From the NCBI GenBank assembly GCA_946894095.1, contig OX335656.1:9951001-10015000 (forward strand): a stretch of 64,000 bases of DNA. Direction: 5' to 3'. The position numbers and the translations under genes were made by a program. Under the pieces are notes generated by a model, which ran no database searches, was not told the origin of the DNA, and saw only the letters and a list, made by a program, of their open reading frames with translations. This stretch comes from Incurvaria masculella (Eukaryota; Arthropoda; Insecta; Lepidoptera; Incurvariidae). Positions 12,097 to 25,639 of this stretch are shown piece after piece. Positions within the stretch are counted from its first letter, which is position 1; each line of letters starts with the position of its first letter.

Positions 12097-12645
12097 GGGA
12101 GGTCACGACATTTTTGGTCACGATAAGGTAAATGGCTGAATCTGGGTTCACATGTTGGAGACCAACCCTCTGATACTAAATATGTCGGTCTGCCTGCGCT
12201 AAGTGGTTGCGTTACCTAGATTGGCTATATAAAATAGATGTTGGTATGTACCTGCTGATGAATATACTGATTGTCTAGAAACAATGATAACTATTAATTA
12301 TGCACCAAAAACCATTCAGTTTTTTAATTAAATACTTAAATATACCTAAACTTATGTCTGTAACCTAAATCTCCTATATCTACGAAATGCAAAGAAAAAT
12401 TTGTTCAGTTTTTGTATTGCTAACCAAGTATGTATTGATACTTTCATGCTTTGTCATTTGCATCCATTTACCTTATCATATATATTATTTGTCACCATAA
12501 CGACTTTTTCAGGCTCCTTATCTACGTAACGCAACCACTTGAAACAGGCAGACCGACACATTTAGCTTTAGAGGGTTGGTATTAATCCCCTGAACCCAGT
12601 TTCAGCCATTTACGTTATCGTCACCATTTTTGTCGCGACCTCCTA
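12097..12645. mobile_element. Foldback element with ~130-bp inverted arms
   Basis: The left arm (about 12097-12223) matches the reverse complement of the right arm (about 12518-12645) with scattered differences. Shared blocks include gtcggtctgcctg, aagtggttgcgttac, taaatggctga and accaaccctct. The central loop is AT-rich. No open frame is present. Confidence 0.7.
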
Positions 12646-13615
12646 GTCTATAATCATCGAAGAACATCATTGGACAAATCGTGAGATTAAAGCATCGCTA
12701 AGGATTTCAGTGACAACTAAACGTCCTGTTGGAGCGGTTGAAGTGGGAAATCTGGTCTCCCATTGGGAGACAATTCATGCATTCGCTTTTTCAAGCAAAA
12801 CAAGGCAAACAAAACAGGCAAAAACAAGGCGTAGGAAAACTATTCGTAGGAAAATCGAGTCAAATCATGTCTATGAACTGATTAGGGATGATTAATCTTG
12901 GATGTATGCCAATGAATATTTCTTTTTCTAAGCAGCAATCGACCGTCTGAGTCCAAGATGAGCCAATACCGATGAGAGTTATTTGCTCCCAAAGCACGTC
13001 AATGAAAATGTTGGCTAATTCTTATATTAGGAATACAAAGCGACCATTAATTTAAATTTAAATATATCTTCATAGTAAATAAAACAGTTTTTGAGGCAAA
13101 CAAAACCTCGGTTCATAAAGTCCCACTTTTAATAAAATCATGGCCCTTGTACATCCCAAATGTAGAGCAATATGTATGAGTAATAATGTACAGACATAGA
13201 ATACATTTGGCGCTATTAAATTACTCAAGTATAAAAGTTTATGTCCCACAATCACTTTAGGGACATTCGCTTGCCTATGAATGAATATATTATTTCTACT
13301 TTCTCTTTACGTTAGTACTTGGAGCCTTTTCCTCACCTATTCTCGAGGGCCTTCTTCATAGGTGGGTGTATATTTGATTGTCATCATAGATCTTCCGTGT
13401 TTCAAGTGTTATCGTGATCAAACCGCAGACGTAAAGAAGTGCGATAACCATTAACTGTAACTCGATAAGTACTAACGCGGGTTCCCATCAAGGCGGAGGT
13501 GCAGCGCTATACACGTGAAGTGCATAGTACGCGGTACGCCTGCGCTATTCTTCATTCATATGCGTGACTAGTTGTAAGTAGTGAGAAATACTGGTTCAAA
13601 CCTTCGTAAAAATAC
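12646..13615. other. No gene seen
   Basis: AT-rich intron sequence with no recognised feature. Confidence 0.3.
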
Positions 13616-14515
13616 AGATATATGCACTCCCGTAGCAAAAGAAAATACACAAACATCAAGTCAATTCTGCGATATAGCTTGGAAGTGTGGGGAGGAAGTA
13701 GAGAAATAACTAAAATACTTAAATTTCAAAAAAAGGCACTCAGAATAATCACTTTTTCGAAATGGGACGAAACATGCAAACCAATTTTTAGAGAACACAA
13801 AATTCTTACCGTAACTTGTATGTATATTTTTCAATTATGTACAAATACCCATAAAAACATAAATGATATAGTTAAACAAGGAGATCAACAAAATAAATAT
13901 GTATTAAGAGATAGATTAAAGCTATCAGTTCCACCAGCTAGAACAAAACTCAAGGCAAACAGTTTTAACTCACTATCGATTAAGATGTTCAATAAATTAC
14001 CAAACGAAATGAAGACCATTAAAAATACCAAGTTGTTTGAGCGAGAGCTAAAGGATTTTTTGATAAGAAACTCATTTTATACGCTTAATGATTTCTTTAA
14101 CATGGCTAGTAAATGAACAGTTTTTCAAACCTAAGTAAGTTAAAATCATTAAAATGAATTTTCTTGAATACTTTTATTTTGCCTATTTTATTATTTGAAC
14201 TATACCTACTCAGTGATTTGATTCTAAATTTTGAAATTGGTCCCAATCAATTCTATGAAACGGATATGTTAATAATTTTATGGTTTTTTTTTTTTACAAA
14301 TTATATTTTTATTTCTAATATTTGAGCTGCACTTATGATGATTTTAACTTCCCTATAATTTTTAAGAAATGTTGAATTGTATTTATGATTAATGTGTGAT
14401 GTTGAATTATTTGATTGTTTAATGTATTGTTTGAAATTGAATTGTGATTGAAATGTTCTCATACTAAACGGTGTTAATGAACTATTAAATAAATAAATAA
14501 ATAAATAAATAAATC
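13616..14515 (+). pseudogene. LINE 3' end: RT C-terminal domain, 3' UTR and AAAT tail
   Basis: The open frame 13622-14116 reads SILRYSLEVWGGSREITKIL, KFQKKALRIITF, MYIFQLC and FNKLPNEMKTIKN, the C-terminal block of CR1/Jockey-type reverse transcriptases. An AT-rich 3' UTR ends in (AAAT)n at 14486-14514. The copy is 5'-truncated, and the C-terminal frame is intact to its stop. Confidence 0.78.
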
Positions 14516-17505
14516 TATAAAATGTTGAGAGATTTATAATAAAGAAATTTATAATAAACATAACTCTGGGACCTATTAACCTCTAACCAAATTGTGTGTT
14601 ATCTCATATCGCTAACGCTCGAAAGTGGAGTTATTTAGCGGACTCAGGCTTCTGAACCCACCAGTCGAAATTCGTTTAATTTTTAGTGAAACTGATTTTT
14701 TTGTAACATTAAAGAAAAAAATATGGCCTCTATTCACCCGATAACTAATTTACAATTTCAAAAATTCAACTCGCAGCCGATAATGTCATTTGTTATATCT
14801 TCTTTATGATAATGATAAATTAGAAGCTGTAGATAGCGTTAGGGGAAGACCAGCAACCAGCAAATTTGCCCTGCTGACATGAGTATTTGACTGACCTACA
14901 GCCAGTTGGCTGAATACAATTATTTTTTTTTTCTCCAACTGTTTTTTACGTTCATAACTCGTGTACGGTTTCTATGTGAAAGCATCTCATTTGTATTATC
15001 ATGCACAAAAATACATATTGTTGTGGCAACATTTAATTTTATTGATGAAATACTTGTTATTTATGTTGCTTAACTGTATTTGCAAAAACAATCCTTATTA
15101 TTCTCAATCATTCATCTTTCTCTCTCTTTCTCAAGCTATATTGTTTATCTTTATCTACACATGATGAGCAAGTAGTTTCACTTCCATGGCGCATTTGTTT
15201 TAATCTTAACTTTATGCGTTACTTCTAAGTCATGGGCATGCTTCATAGACACTGTTCACTGCATGTCATTTGGTCGCATCTTCTCGGAGGAGCCAGACCG
15301 GTTCTTATATCACTCCGAGCGTATAGTCGGAGTCGGATCGACACTATTCGTTCCTCTTGGGCTTATGTAATCGGATTCACACGAGACATTATGCGGAGAG
15401 AGTATGGTTTTACCGCATTCAAGCGGGGAGTTTATCGCTTTAAAATATTAAACGATATTGATTAATAAAAGCAAAACTTGCTTGAATATTGAGGTTATTT
15501 TAAAAACTGGTACTCCATAGTTCCAGTGATTAAAAGTTAGTTATCAGAAAAGAGCTTTCGTGATTTTCTTTTGTTACATGACTTGTCCCGTTATAACCAG
15601 TTTCATAAAAAAAGCTCTCCAATATTTATTCGAACATCAACAACGAAATAAGTTATTGACTTCTTCTCTTCATCTTTTAATTCGATTTGACAGAAAAGCT
15701 TTTCAACAAAAAAAACCAACAGTTCGCATAATGGGTATGAAGCGTGAGGTTGCAACCAAGGTTTTTAATACTGTTATTTCTTTAAATTATTTATCGTATT
15801 TGAATCTCTGAAACCTTTAATAGAACCAGAATCGTATGGGAAGCGTTTAAGTAATAATATATTAAAAGTATCCACTGTGTCTCACCATTGGCCACAAATG
15901 GCGGCTGTGGAGAGAGGCGTTGCGAAAGTATCCCCGTGGCGCCAGCGCGATATGGACTCCGATCTTATCAGTTCTCTCCTTAAAAGGACGGTAAAAGTAT
16001 CACTTTCCTTCATTATCGAACAACTTAAGTGAACGGACTCTGCGCAGGCTGTAGACTGAAGCCTATTCAAGTGAAGGGAGCTATGGGGCGAAATTTTAAA
16101 ATTGTCTTCTATTCAGTTCCAAATAAGGATCGCTTGGTCCTTATTTTTTACATAGTTCAAAGCTTTATGCGTGAGTCAGTCCTAAGTTTATAATTCCATG
16201 AATATGGATTGTGACAAAAATCCTAAAATTAATGTCGATATAGAGTCGATAGCGATTATTCGCAGTTCACATTAAAACGGTTGCTTTCCGTCAGTTGCAC
16301 CCTACTACACAGAATGATTTTTTTTGTAGGTTGCACAGTGCAAATACGTCGAACTTTAAAGACTGGGTAGGAAAAAGAAATGTATGCTACCTGTTCATGC
16401 TATATCTGTACAGTTACTTACTTCCCTTTTGTGTGAAATAAATAAATAAAAGTAAATAAATTATTTCTTTATGTTGAGTTTTGGAATACAGAGCAAAATG
16501 TACGTAATCAGTAAGTCTGTCGCGCATGTGTTCTTTGTTTGCATTTATGACGAGACCGATTTTTCTAGATGGCCAAATTCCTATCTCTTATGTTTATGAA
16601 TAGGAAGGTGCCTATCCATTAGGTAAACCTGTCACGCATGTGTTCTGTGTTTGCATTTATAACAAGGTACTTAGTGCAAGTAAGGCGTTCGTGGACGGAT
16701 AGTACTCGTAAATTGTGACAGTATGTTGACACCATCCGGGCACGAGACGCGAATTCCAAGCAGGCACGTCCGACGGTCTAGATAAAGTATTAGAAATAAA
16801 ATAAGTAAATAGTGCTTTCATGCATAAAAAATGCACTTACCTATCTCAAACCATTTGGCAGCGTCCGCCGATGAAGCGGCTAAGCAACAGTATTGTCCGA
16901 AAGCGTTTAGAAATAAAATTTCAAAGTGAAAACGTATAAATATTGAAAGATAATATAGCCTATGTTAGATATTGATAATGTATCTTTCCATGGGTGAAAT
17001 ATTTTTTAGAATCGGATCAGTAGTTCTAAAAATTACCCCCTACAAACAAACAAGCATTAACCTTTTTATGTAATGGTGTAGAATAACTATTTTTTAAGCA
17101 TTTTGTGTTGACAAAATGTCATGCTTGGCGATGTTCTTAAATTAATTCCTAAATGAGAACTTGTTGGTTCGAAATCTGGCCCATTCTCGGGAGCCATTTC
17201 CAACTCCCAAAAACTGACATACTGGTTGACTACCTCATACTTCTGTAAACCTCGTTTGTCTTTCTAGAGAATTCAACCGACTTTTGGCAAACCGTGAAAC
17301 CCAGCGAAGTGCTTTAACAGTCGCACTGGATTGTTTTGTTTACGACTGAACATATCACACACTTCCTGGCATGATACTGCCTGCTAGACCACATTCACGA
17401 CAGAACTAGGAGGCATTCCAGGACTTTTTCTTCATTTAATTTCTACATTAATTAAACACTCAAAACTCTTCATTATCTGAAATATACCTGAAATGTGTAT
17501 TTTCA
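14516..17505. other. No gene seen; small duplicated motif
   Basis: A roughly 35-bp block (gcatgtgttctttgtttgca type) occurs twice, near 16527 and 16634. Otherwise this is unassigned AT-rich sequence. Confidence 0.3.
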
Positions 17506-17520
17506 TTAAGGTGGCCCAAC

Positions 17521-18076
17521 CCGGCGGGACTAACTCATTCGCGGGCACTGTACAAAACCGTGCTGTTGCGCTCTGGGACCATCTCTGTTTCAAAGAAAAA
17601 GACAGGCTCTGTGATGAGGAAGATGCAACATGTCCACAAAAAAGACAATGTGCATAGTGTATGATTTGGTAAGATTTACGAAAATTGTGATTTCAAAACG
17701 ATTTATAGCTAAAAGTAAACCACGACCGCTGTAGTATAAAATCTAACAAAAACCAAATAGATTATAAATTCGTTTGGTGTCTATTTTTGATCTGCTTGCT
17801 CCTTGTATCCCTGATTTATGATTTATGATGTTTGTTAAGATTATGTTTCTTTTAGTTTTAAATTGTCGCATGTTTTAATCTTAAGTTAATGCTTACTTTA
17901 CTTATTCACCTACCTAAATTATGTTGTTAAATCTAATGGGTGGCCAGGAAGAGATTGCCTCAAGGCAATATGGTGACCCATTAGATGAAACTAACACTTG
18001 TTCAATTATATTAAGTCTACTCTAAGAATGTATTTATAAGTTTCATCTAATAAACAGTTTATTATTATTATTATTA
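17521..18076 (+). repeat. LINE 3' UTR copy ending in (ATT)n
   Basis: The block tgggtggccaggaagagatt at 17938 and the following stem-loop motif (cctcaaggcaatatgg) are typical of lepidopteran LINE 3' ends. The tail is an ATT repeat at 18059-18076. It lies just inside the possible left terminus of the large inverted structure and may have inserted there. Confidence 0.5.
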
Positions 18077-18377
18077 ATCTTGATTAAATAAGCTATGTAT
18101 GATGACTAATCTTCTTAAGATTTTCTTACTTTATCATTGCGTAATAAACCACCAAAGTTATTGTATAAAACGCGCGAAAAATTCGAACTTTCGGACCTTA
18201 CAACTTAGAAACCTAACACAATTTTACAATGCGAACGGTCATCAAACATCTAGTTCGATCAAATAAAGCTCTTTTAAGCAAAATTTGGGATAAGAAATAT
18301 GGGCGTGATCTTCTTTCCCCGTTTGTATTGAGCGGGTTGTACTCCGTCGAATGGGGCATTTGAGACATGCATGAATT

Positions 18378-19110
18378 CGCCCGTCCATGAAATCTTCAGA
18401 ATGTGTACAAATACAGGTTTTAAAAATGAATGACTCAGAATCTAACATTTTTTTTTCCCGGAACTTAGGTATTTTGGCCAAAAACACAAAATATGCGGTA
18501 TCATTTGCTGCAAAAATGGCCCGCCAAATTTCTTTTCAATGTCTAATAAAATGGGTTAATAGGTATATATGTGTTCAGGAATCCAACAATTTTTTTACAC
18601 AAAAGCGAGTTTTTTTTTAAAAATACACAGTTTTCGCTCTCATAAAATCGGCAAAATTGGCCAGCCCAATCTGTCGTCACACATTGTTTTTTAATTCTAA
18701 TCAGATCGATAATTTCAAAGAATCCAACAAAATTGTTACTGGCAACACATCTATTTTGCAAATGCCCAAATAAAGTGAACAGCATAATTGGCCCGCGCAC
18801 TTTTTGAAATATAATGACAATAAAAGATATAATCGAAGATACTTTTAACAGAATCCAACAAAAAAGTTACACGCTCGTCAGTTTTGCAGCGTTTAACGCA
18901 ACTTTGAATTTCGCGCTAAAACGGCAAGATGAGCGCGGTTGGTAGGCTGAGGCAGGCCGAAGCGGGACGGCAGCGGCGGCTGAGGCACGTGTTTCAATAT
19001 GTGTGATTGCGTAAGTGTGCGTGTGCGCCGACCTTTGCTCGAGGCAACGAAACGCTCGAGGCGCGGGGCTTTGGAGTGTGGTGGCAAAGATAATACTAAT
19101 AATTACTTTG
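18378..19110 (+). repeat. Left inverted arm of the 18.4-26.3 kb structure
   Basis: This segment matches the reverse complement of about 25640-26312. Shared blocks include cgtccatgaaatcttcagaa, tgaatgactcagaatctaac, tttggccaaaaacacaaaat and gaatttcgcgctaaaa. The inner edge is a near-palindromic motif (aagataatactaataattac) that also stands at the inner edge of the right arm. Confidence 0.8.
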
Positions 19111-19399
19111 GTGGTGCATAATCGAATGTACCTAAAGCGAGCGCGTAGTTGGGAGCTGGCGAGCATTTCGGATGATTTTGGTAAATAAATTGGTCATGTA
19201 CGTGCATAACTCGTGTATGTTTTCTATGGCAAGTGACACATCTTTATAACCGGCTCGACTCGTAGATTCTAGCAGTTGTATTCAGAGTGAACTGTAATCA
19301 TTTTATACGGATTATCACTGGACTAACCATGCAAAATAATACATAGGACGGACATAATCCGGGTCGTCAAGTTAGACCGCCCACTCTGAATACTACTTT

Positions 19400-19562
19400 T
19401 TTAGGGTTCCGTACCCAAAGGATGCCAACGGAACCCTATTACTAAACCTCCGCTCTCCGTCCGTCCATCCGTCCGTCTGTCACAGGGCTCTATCTTATGA
19501 ACCGTAATAAGTAGGAAGGTGAATTTTTCACAAAGTATGTATGTATTTTATTTATTTATTAC
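19400..19562 (+). mobile_element. MINE-2-like MITE, 5' part
   Basis: The copy starts agggttccgtacccaaagg, then the inverted cggaaccct, a short (GTCC)n tract and tcacagggctctatc; it is cut off by a second copy at 19563. Confidence 0.7.
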
Positions 19563-19893
19563 TTTTTAGGGTTCCGTACCCAAAGGGTGAAAACGGAACC
19601 CTAAAACTAAGCCTCCGCTGTCCGTCCGTCCGTCCGTCCATCCGTCCGTCAGTCCGTCTGTCCGTCTGTCCGTCTGTCACAGGGCTGTATCTCAGTAACC
19701 GTAACAGGTAGACAGCTGAAATTTTCACAGAGTGTGTATTTATTTTGCCGCTATAACAACAAATAGGTAAGATTAAAAAATAATTTAAATTAAAGTGGCT
19801 CCCATACAAAAAACTTTATTTTTTTGTTTTTTTTTCTACGATGGTACGGAACCCTTCGTGTGCGAGTCCGACTCGCACTTGGCCGGTTTTTGA
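19563..19893 (+). mobile_element. MINE-2-like MITE with (GTCY)n tract, near complete
   Basis: The copy runs from agggttccgtacccaaaggg through the (GTCC/GTCT)n tract at about 19619-19678 and gtgtgtatttattttgccgc, to the right end tacggaacccttcgtgtgcg followed by the inverted agtccgactcgcact and ggccggtttt. T-rich bases flank both ends, as expected for this class. Confidence 0.8.
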
Positions 19894-21842
19894 TATGTTG
19901 TTATATGATTAAAAAAGTAAATAAAACCCACCGGATTTTTCTTTGAATTAAAAAAAATAAGTGCATTTTATGTTTCCTTCATATTGACTTTTATGTGGCT
20001 AGAGAAAATTGATAATGTATTCAACTTATCAGTATATTCATTCCATTAGCATAAAAAAAGATCGTCGGTGTATAAAGTATCGGTGAAAATGCGTCTTAAC
20101 AATGTTTTAAATTTTAAATGTATGGAAATAAAAATACCGTCCATCTTTTTTCGCTTATGGAGTCTTTGACTTGCTATCTTTAATGGTGAAAACCTCATTT
20201 CAATCTGACCATTAATTTCCGATATATTCGCATGTCAATACTGTCAAAATTGTACAGTAAAATTTCTAATTAAAAGACATTTTTACCGATTTAAAAAAAA
20301 CATGAAAAATATGTTCAATATCGAAAATAGGCAACGTTCAATAGGTGAAAATGCCCTAGACAATGTTTTAAATTTAAAAGTATGGAAAATTTACTGTTTT
20401 GAGTGTATTCAAATGCGAATATCTCGTAAATGAGTCGTCAGATTTTAATTAAGTTTTCATCATTTAAAATAACAGGTTGAAGACTCCATTAGCAAACAAA
20501 GATGAACGATATTCATATTTTCACACATTTAAAATTTTCAAATGTTTCTAAAGGATTTTTAAAGAAAGAGGCATTTATACCGATACAAATGTTTATACCG
20601 TATACACAGATTTAAATGAGGTTTTCACCATTAGATATAGCTCGGCAAAGACTCCATTAGCAAAAAATATGGAACCAAAAATTATGAAAATTACATACAA
20701 AACTTTTTTGTGTTATATCTTGTACGATCGTACGGAACCCTTCGTGTGCGAGTCAGACTCGCACATGGCCGGTTTTTCATGCCCATGGAGTCGTTGACGT
20801 GTTATTTATATGATGAAAACTTCATTAAAATCTGACGACTAATTTACGAGATATTCGCATTTTAATACGCTCAAAACAGTAAATTTTCAATAACTTTATA
20901 TTTAAAACATTGTTAAAGGCATTTTCACCAATCTAACGTTTTCTATTTTCGATATAGAACACATTTTTCATGTTTTTTTAGACCTGTGAAAACGCCTTTC
21001 AAAAATTGTTTTAAGTTTTAAATGTATTGAAAATGTACTGTTTCGACATTATTCACATGCGAATATCTCAGAAATTAATGGTCAGATTTAAATAAAGTTT
21101 TCACCATTCAAAATAACAGGTTGAAGACGCCATGAGCAAACAAATAACATATTTAAAATTTTAAAAAATTTTTGAAGGAATTTTAAAGAAAGAGGTATTT
21201 ATACCGATACAAATGTGTGTACCGTATATACTGATTTCAATGAGGTTTTCACCATTAGAGATAGCACGTCAAAGACTCCATAAGCAAAAAATATGGAATT
21301 AAAAATAGTCAAAATTACATACAACACTCTTTTGTGTTATGTCTTGTATGACGGTACGGAACCCTTCGTGTGCGAGTCAGACTCGCACATGGCCGGTTTT
21401 TCATGCTCATGGAGTCGTTCACGTGTTATTTTAAATGATCAAAACTGTATTAAAATCTGACGACTAATTTACGAGATATTCGCATTCGAATGCGCTCAAA
21501 ACAGTAAAATTTCAATACTTTTAAATTTAAAACATTGTTAAGGGCACTTTCACCGATCCAACGTTATCTATAGAACACATTTTCATGTTTTTTTAGATCG
21601 GTGAAAATGCATTTCAAAAATTTTAAATGTATGGAAAATGTACTGTTTCGACAATATTCACATGCGAATATCTCAGATATTAATGGTCAGATTTAAATAA
21701 AGTTTTCACCATTCAAAGTAATAGGTTGAAGACTCCATGAGCAAACAAAGATCAACGGTATTTATATTTTGACACATTTAAAATTTTCAAAGGTTTTTAA
21801 ACGAATTTTAAAGAAAGAGGCATTTATACCGATGCAAATGTA

Positions 21843-23106
21843 AGGGAAAAAGTCTTTTCGCATTATAGTATGTATGAACTTGTAATAAAATCTCTTTGGC
21901 TATACTATTTGTATCTGGCTGGTTTTGGTATCATTGAAAGTTTAAATTTTAAAGAACATAATTCCAAATTCAAATTAGGAAAATGTGTGATTCTCATTTG
22001 TTTTTCGTACTGTCAAAATGAGTGAATCTAATGAAGAAATTCGATAAATTTTAAAATTTTACTACAAAAAAGGTAAAAATGCAACGCAAGCCGCGAAAAA
22101 AATTTGCGATGTTTATGGACCTAGTGCAGTGTCTGTGAGAGTAGCACAAATTTGGTTTAAGCGTTTTCAATCCGGAAATTTTGATGTCAAAGATGCACGT
22201 CGCTCTGGTCGCCCTATTACGGATAAAATGGATGCCATTTTTGAAAAAGTGGAGCAAGATCGGCATATCAGTAGTTACGACGTAGCTGAAGAACTAGGAA
22301 TTGACCACAAAACAGTTTTGGCGCATTTGAAAAAAACTGGGTACACAAAAAAGTTCGATATTTGGGTACCTCACGAGCTCACTGAAAGAAACCTAATGAA
22401 CCGTGTACTCATTTGTGATTCTTTATTACGACGTAATGAAACCGAACCATTTTTGAAGAAGCTATGAAAAGTGGATCACGTACGACAAGAACGTGCGAAA
22501 AAGGTCGTGGTCAAAGGCCGGTCAAGCTTCACAGACTGTGGCGAAACCCGGGTTAACTCGCAACAAGGTGATGCTGTGTGTGTGGTGGGATTGGAAGGGC
22601 ATTATTCATTATGAGCTGTTACCACCAGGCAGGACCATCGATTCTGAACTCTACTGCGAACAACTGATGAGATTAAAGCAAGAAGTTGAGAGAAAGCGGC
22701 CGGAATTAATCAACAGAAGGGGTGTGGTTTTTCATCATGATAACGCTAGACCTCACACATCTTTAGCCACTCAGCAAAAACTAAGAGAGTTTGGCTGGGA
22801 GGTGTTAATGCATCCGCCGTATAGTCCTGACCTTGCACCTTCAGATTTCCACCTGTTTAGGTCTCTTCAGAATTCTTTAGGCAGTGTCAGGTTAACATCA
22901 CGAGAGGACTGCCAAAACCACTTGTCGCGGTATATTGATCAGAAGTCCCAATATTTCTATAGCAATGGGATCATGTCCCTACCTACAAGATGGCAAAAAG
23001 TTATCGAACAAAATGGTACCTACATACTTTAGTTAAATGTAAATAAACCATATTAAAAAATGTTTTGAATTTTCTTAAAAAATGCGAAGAAACTTTTTCC
23101 CCAACC
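21843..23106 (+). mobile_element. mariner element inside the tandem array
   Basis: About 1.26 kb. Inverted ends gggaaaaagtcttttcgcat (left) and ggggaaaaagtttcttcgca (right, read on the minus strand). TA flanks at 21841-21842 and 23107-23108. Comparing the flanks with an uninterrupted repeat unit shows that it inserted at a TA. Confidence 0.85.
22017..23032 (+). pseudogene. mariner transposase, inactivated
   Basis: Starting at ATG 22017, a TAA stop is met at codon 10. The frame then reads the N-terminal helix-turn-helix region (VRVAQIWFKRFQSGNFDVKD, RRSGRP). A short deletion shifts the frame near 22466. The second frame (22493-23032) holds WWDWKGIIHYELLPPGRTID, HHDNARPH and YSPDLAPSDFHLF, with 34 residues between the two Asp residues, the D34D signature. 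The first catalytic Asp (before EKWI) is replaced by Tyr. The protein would be inactive, though the sequence is otherwise well preserved. Confidence 0.88.
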
Positions 23107-25306
23107 TAAATGTACCATATTTACAGATTTAAATGACGTTTTCACCATTAGAGATAGCACGTCAAAGACTCCATAAGAAATACATATGGAATTAAAAAAT
23201 AGTTAAGATTACATGCAAAACTTGTTTGTGTTATGTCTTGTTCGACGATACGGAACCCTTCGTGTGCGAGTCAGACTCGCACATGGCCGGTTTTTCATGC
23301 TCATGGAGTCGTTCACGTGTTATTTTAAATGATCAAAACTGTATTAAAATCTGACGACTAATTTACGAGATATTCGCATTCGAATGCGCTCAAAACAGTA
23401 AATTTTCAATACCTTTACATTTACAAGATTGTTAAAGCCATTTGTACCGATCCAACGTTTTCTATTTTCGTAATAGAACACATTTTTCATGTTTTTTTTT
23501 TAGACCGGTGAAAACGCCTTTTAAAAATTCTTTGAAGTTTTAAATGTATAAAAAATGTACTGTTTCGACAGTATTCACATGCGAATATCTCGGAAATTAA
23601 TGGTCAGATTTAAATAAAGTTTTCACCATTCAAAGTAATAGGTTGAAGACTCCATGAGCAAAAAAGATCAACGGTATTTATATTTCCACACATTTAAAAT
23701 TTTCAAAGGTTTTTAAACGAATTTTAAAGAAAAAGGCATTTATACCGATGCAAATGTATGTACCGTATTTACAGATTTAAATGACGTTTTCACCATTAGA
23801 GATAGCACGTCAAAAACTCCATAAGAAAAACATATGGAATTAAAAAATAGTTAAGATTACATGCAAAACTTGTTTGTGTTATGCCTTGTTCGACGGTACG
23901 GAACCCTTCGTGTACGAGTCAGACTCGCACATGGCCGATTTTTCATGCTCATGGAGTCGTTCACGTGTTATTTTAAATGATCAAAACTGTATTAAAATCT
24001 GACGACTAATTTACGAGATATTCGCCTTCGAATGCGCTCAAAACACTTAATTTTCAATACCTTTACATTTAAAACATTGTTAAAGCCATTTGTACCAATC
24101 TAACGTTTTCTATTTTCGTAATAGAACACATTTTCTTTAGACCGGTGAAAACGCCTTTTAAAAATTGTTTTAAGTTTTAAATGTATTGAAAATGTACTGT
24201 TTCGACAGTATTCACATGCGAATATCTCAGAAATTAATGGTCAAATTTAAATAAAGTTTTCACCATTCAAAATAACAAGTTGAAGACGCCTTGAGCAAAC
24301 AAAAAACACATTTAAAATTTTCAAATTTTTTTGAAGGAATTTTAAAGAAAGAGGCATTTATACCGATGCAAATGTATGTACCGTATATACAGATTTAAAT
24401 GAGGTTTTCCCCATTAGAGATAGCACGTCAAATACTCCATAAGCAAAAAATATGGAATAAAAAAATAGTCAAAATTACACACAAAACTTTTTTGTGTTAT
24501 GTCTTGTACGACGGTACGGAACCCTTCGTGTGCGAGTCAGACTCGCATATGGCCGGTTTTTCATGCTCATGGAGTCGTTGACGTGTTATTAAAAATGATG
24601 AAAACTTCATTAAAATCTGACGACTAATTTACGAGATATTCGCATTTGAATGCACTCAAAACAGTAAATTTTCAATACCTTTACATTTAAAACATTGTTA
24701 AAGGCATTTTCACCGATCCAACGTTATCTATATTCGATATAGACACATTTTTCATGTTTTTTTAGATCGGTGAAAATGCCTTTCAAAAATTGTTTTAAGT
24801 TTTTAATGTATGGAAAATTTACTGTTTCGACAGTATTCACATGCGAATATCTCGGAAATTAATGGTCAGATTTAAATGAGATTTTCACCATTAAAGATAG
24901 CACGCCAGAGACTCCATAAACAAAAAAGATGGACGGTATATATATTTTCATACATTTAAAATTTAAAAAAATGTTTTGAGACATTTTCACCGGTACTTTA
25001 TGCACCGACGATCTTTTTTTATGCTTATGGAGTCTTCAACGTGTTATTTGAATTGATGAAACTTCACTAAAATCTGATGAGTAATTAACTAGATATTCGC
25101 ATTTGAATACGCTCGAAACAGTAAATTTTCCATACTTTTAAATGTATGGTCAGTATTATATGACCGGTGCAAGCGAATTGCGGGGTATTTCACAGGCGTG
25201 CTCGGGTCTAGCGCTTTCGGCTCCTATTTGCCCTGACGCCCAAGGCACAACATAATTCATTAAGTAAATATACTTTTTCGTACTAAGCTAGTGCGGCACT
25301 GAATCC

Positions 25307-25330
25307 AAGAACGTGATATATCACGTTCTT
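25307..25330. repeat. Perfect 24-bp palindrome
   Basis: The half-site aagaacgtgata is followed at once by its reverse complement; a further small palindrome (cattcatgaatg) follows. Possible hairpin or binding site; function unknown. Confidence 0.5.
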
Positions 25331-25639
25331 CATTCATGAATGTATGTATAATCCACCGTGAATCAATTTGTGAATTATAAATATGTAGTTTATCTAATTT
25401 CAGTGATTTATCTTCGCGGAATCATCTTGCATAAAAATAAAATAACTCAAATTGTATTCAACCTTTACCAAAGTATTTTACTCATTTACATGTGTATATT
25501 CGACGATCACTAGCAATTACAAAAGAATAATACCTTTATCAAATTGGCGAATAAATTAATTTAAATTTCGCATCACACTTTATAAACTCTTGTCCATTAT
25601 GCAGGTACTACGCATGAAAACGAACTAAACATAAGTATC

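Larger units (their letters stand above)
19894..25150. repeat. ~620-bp tandem array derived from a MINE-2-like right end
   Basis: The landmark cggaacccttcgtgtgcgag followed by tcagactcgcacatggccgg recurs near 20737, 21358, 23252, 23901 and 24519. Spacings are about 620, 650 and 620, and the 1.9-kb gap equals about 620 plus the inserted mariner. Each unit has two imperfectly inverted halves: aaatctgacgactaatttac on one side, cgaatatctcagaaattaat on the other. No coding capacity apart from the mariner. Confidence 0.8.
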
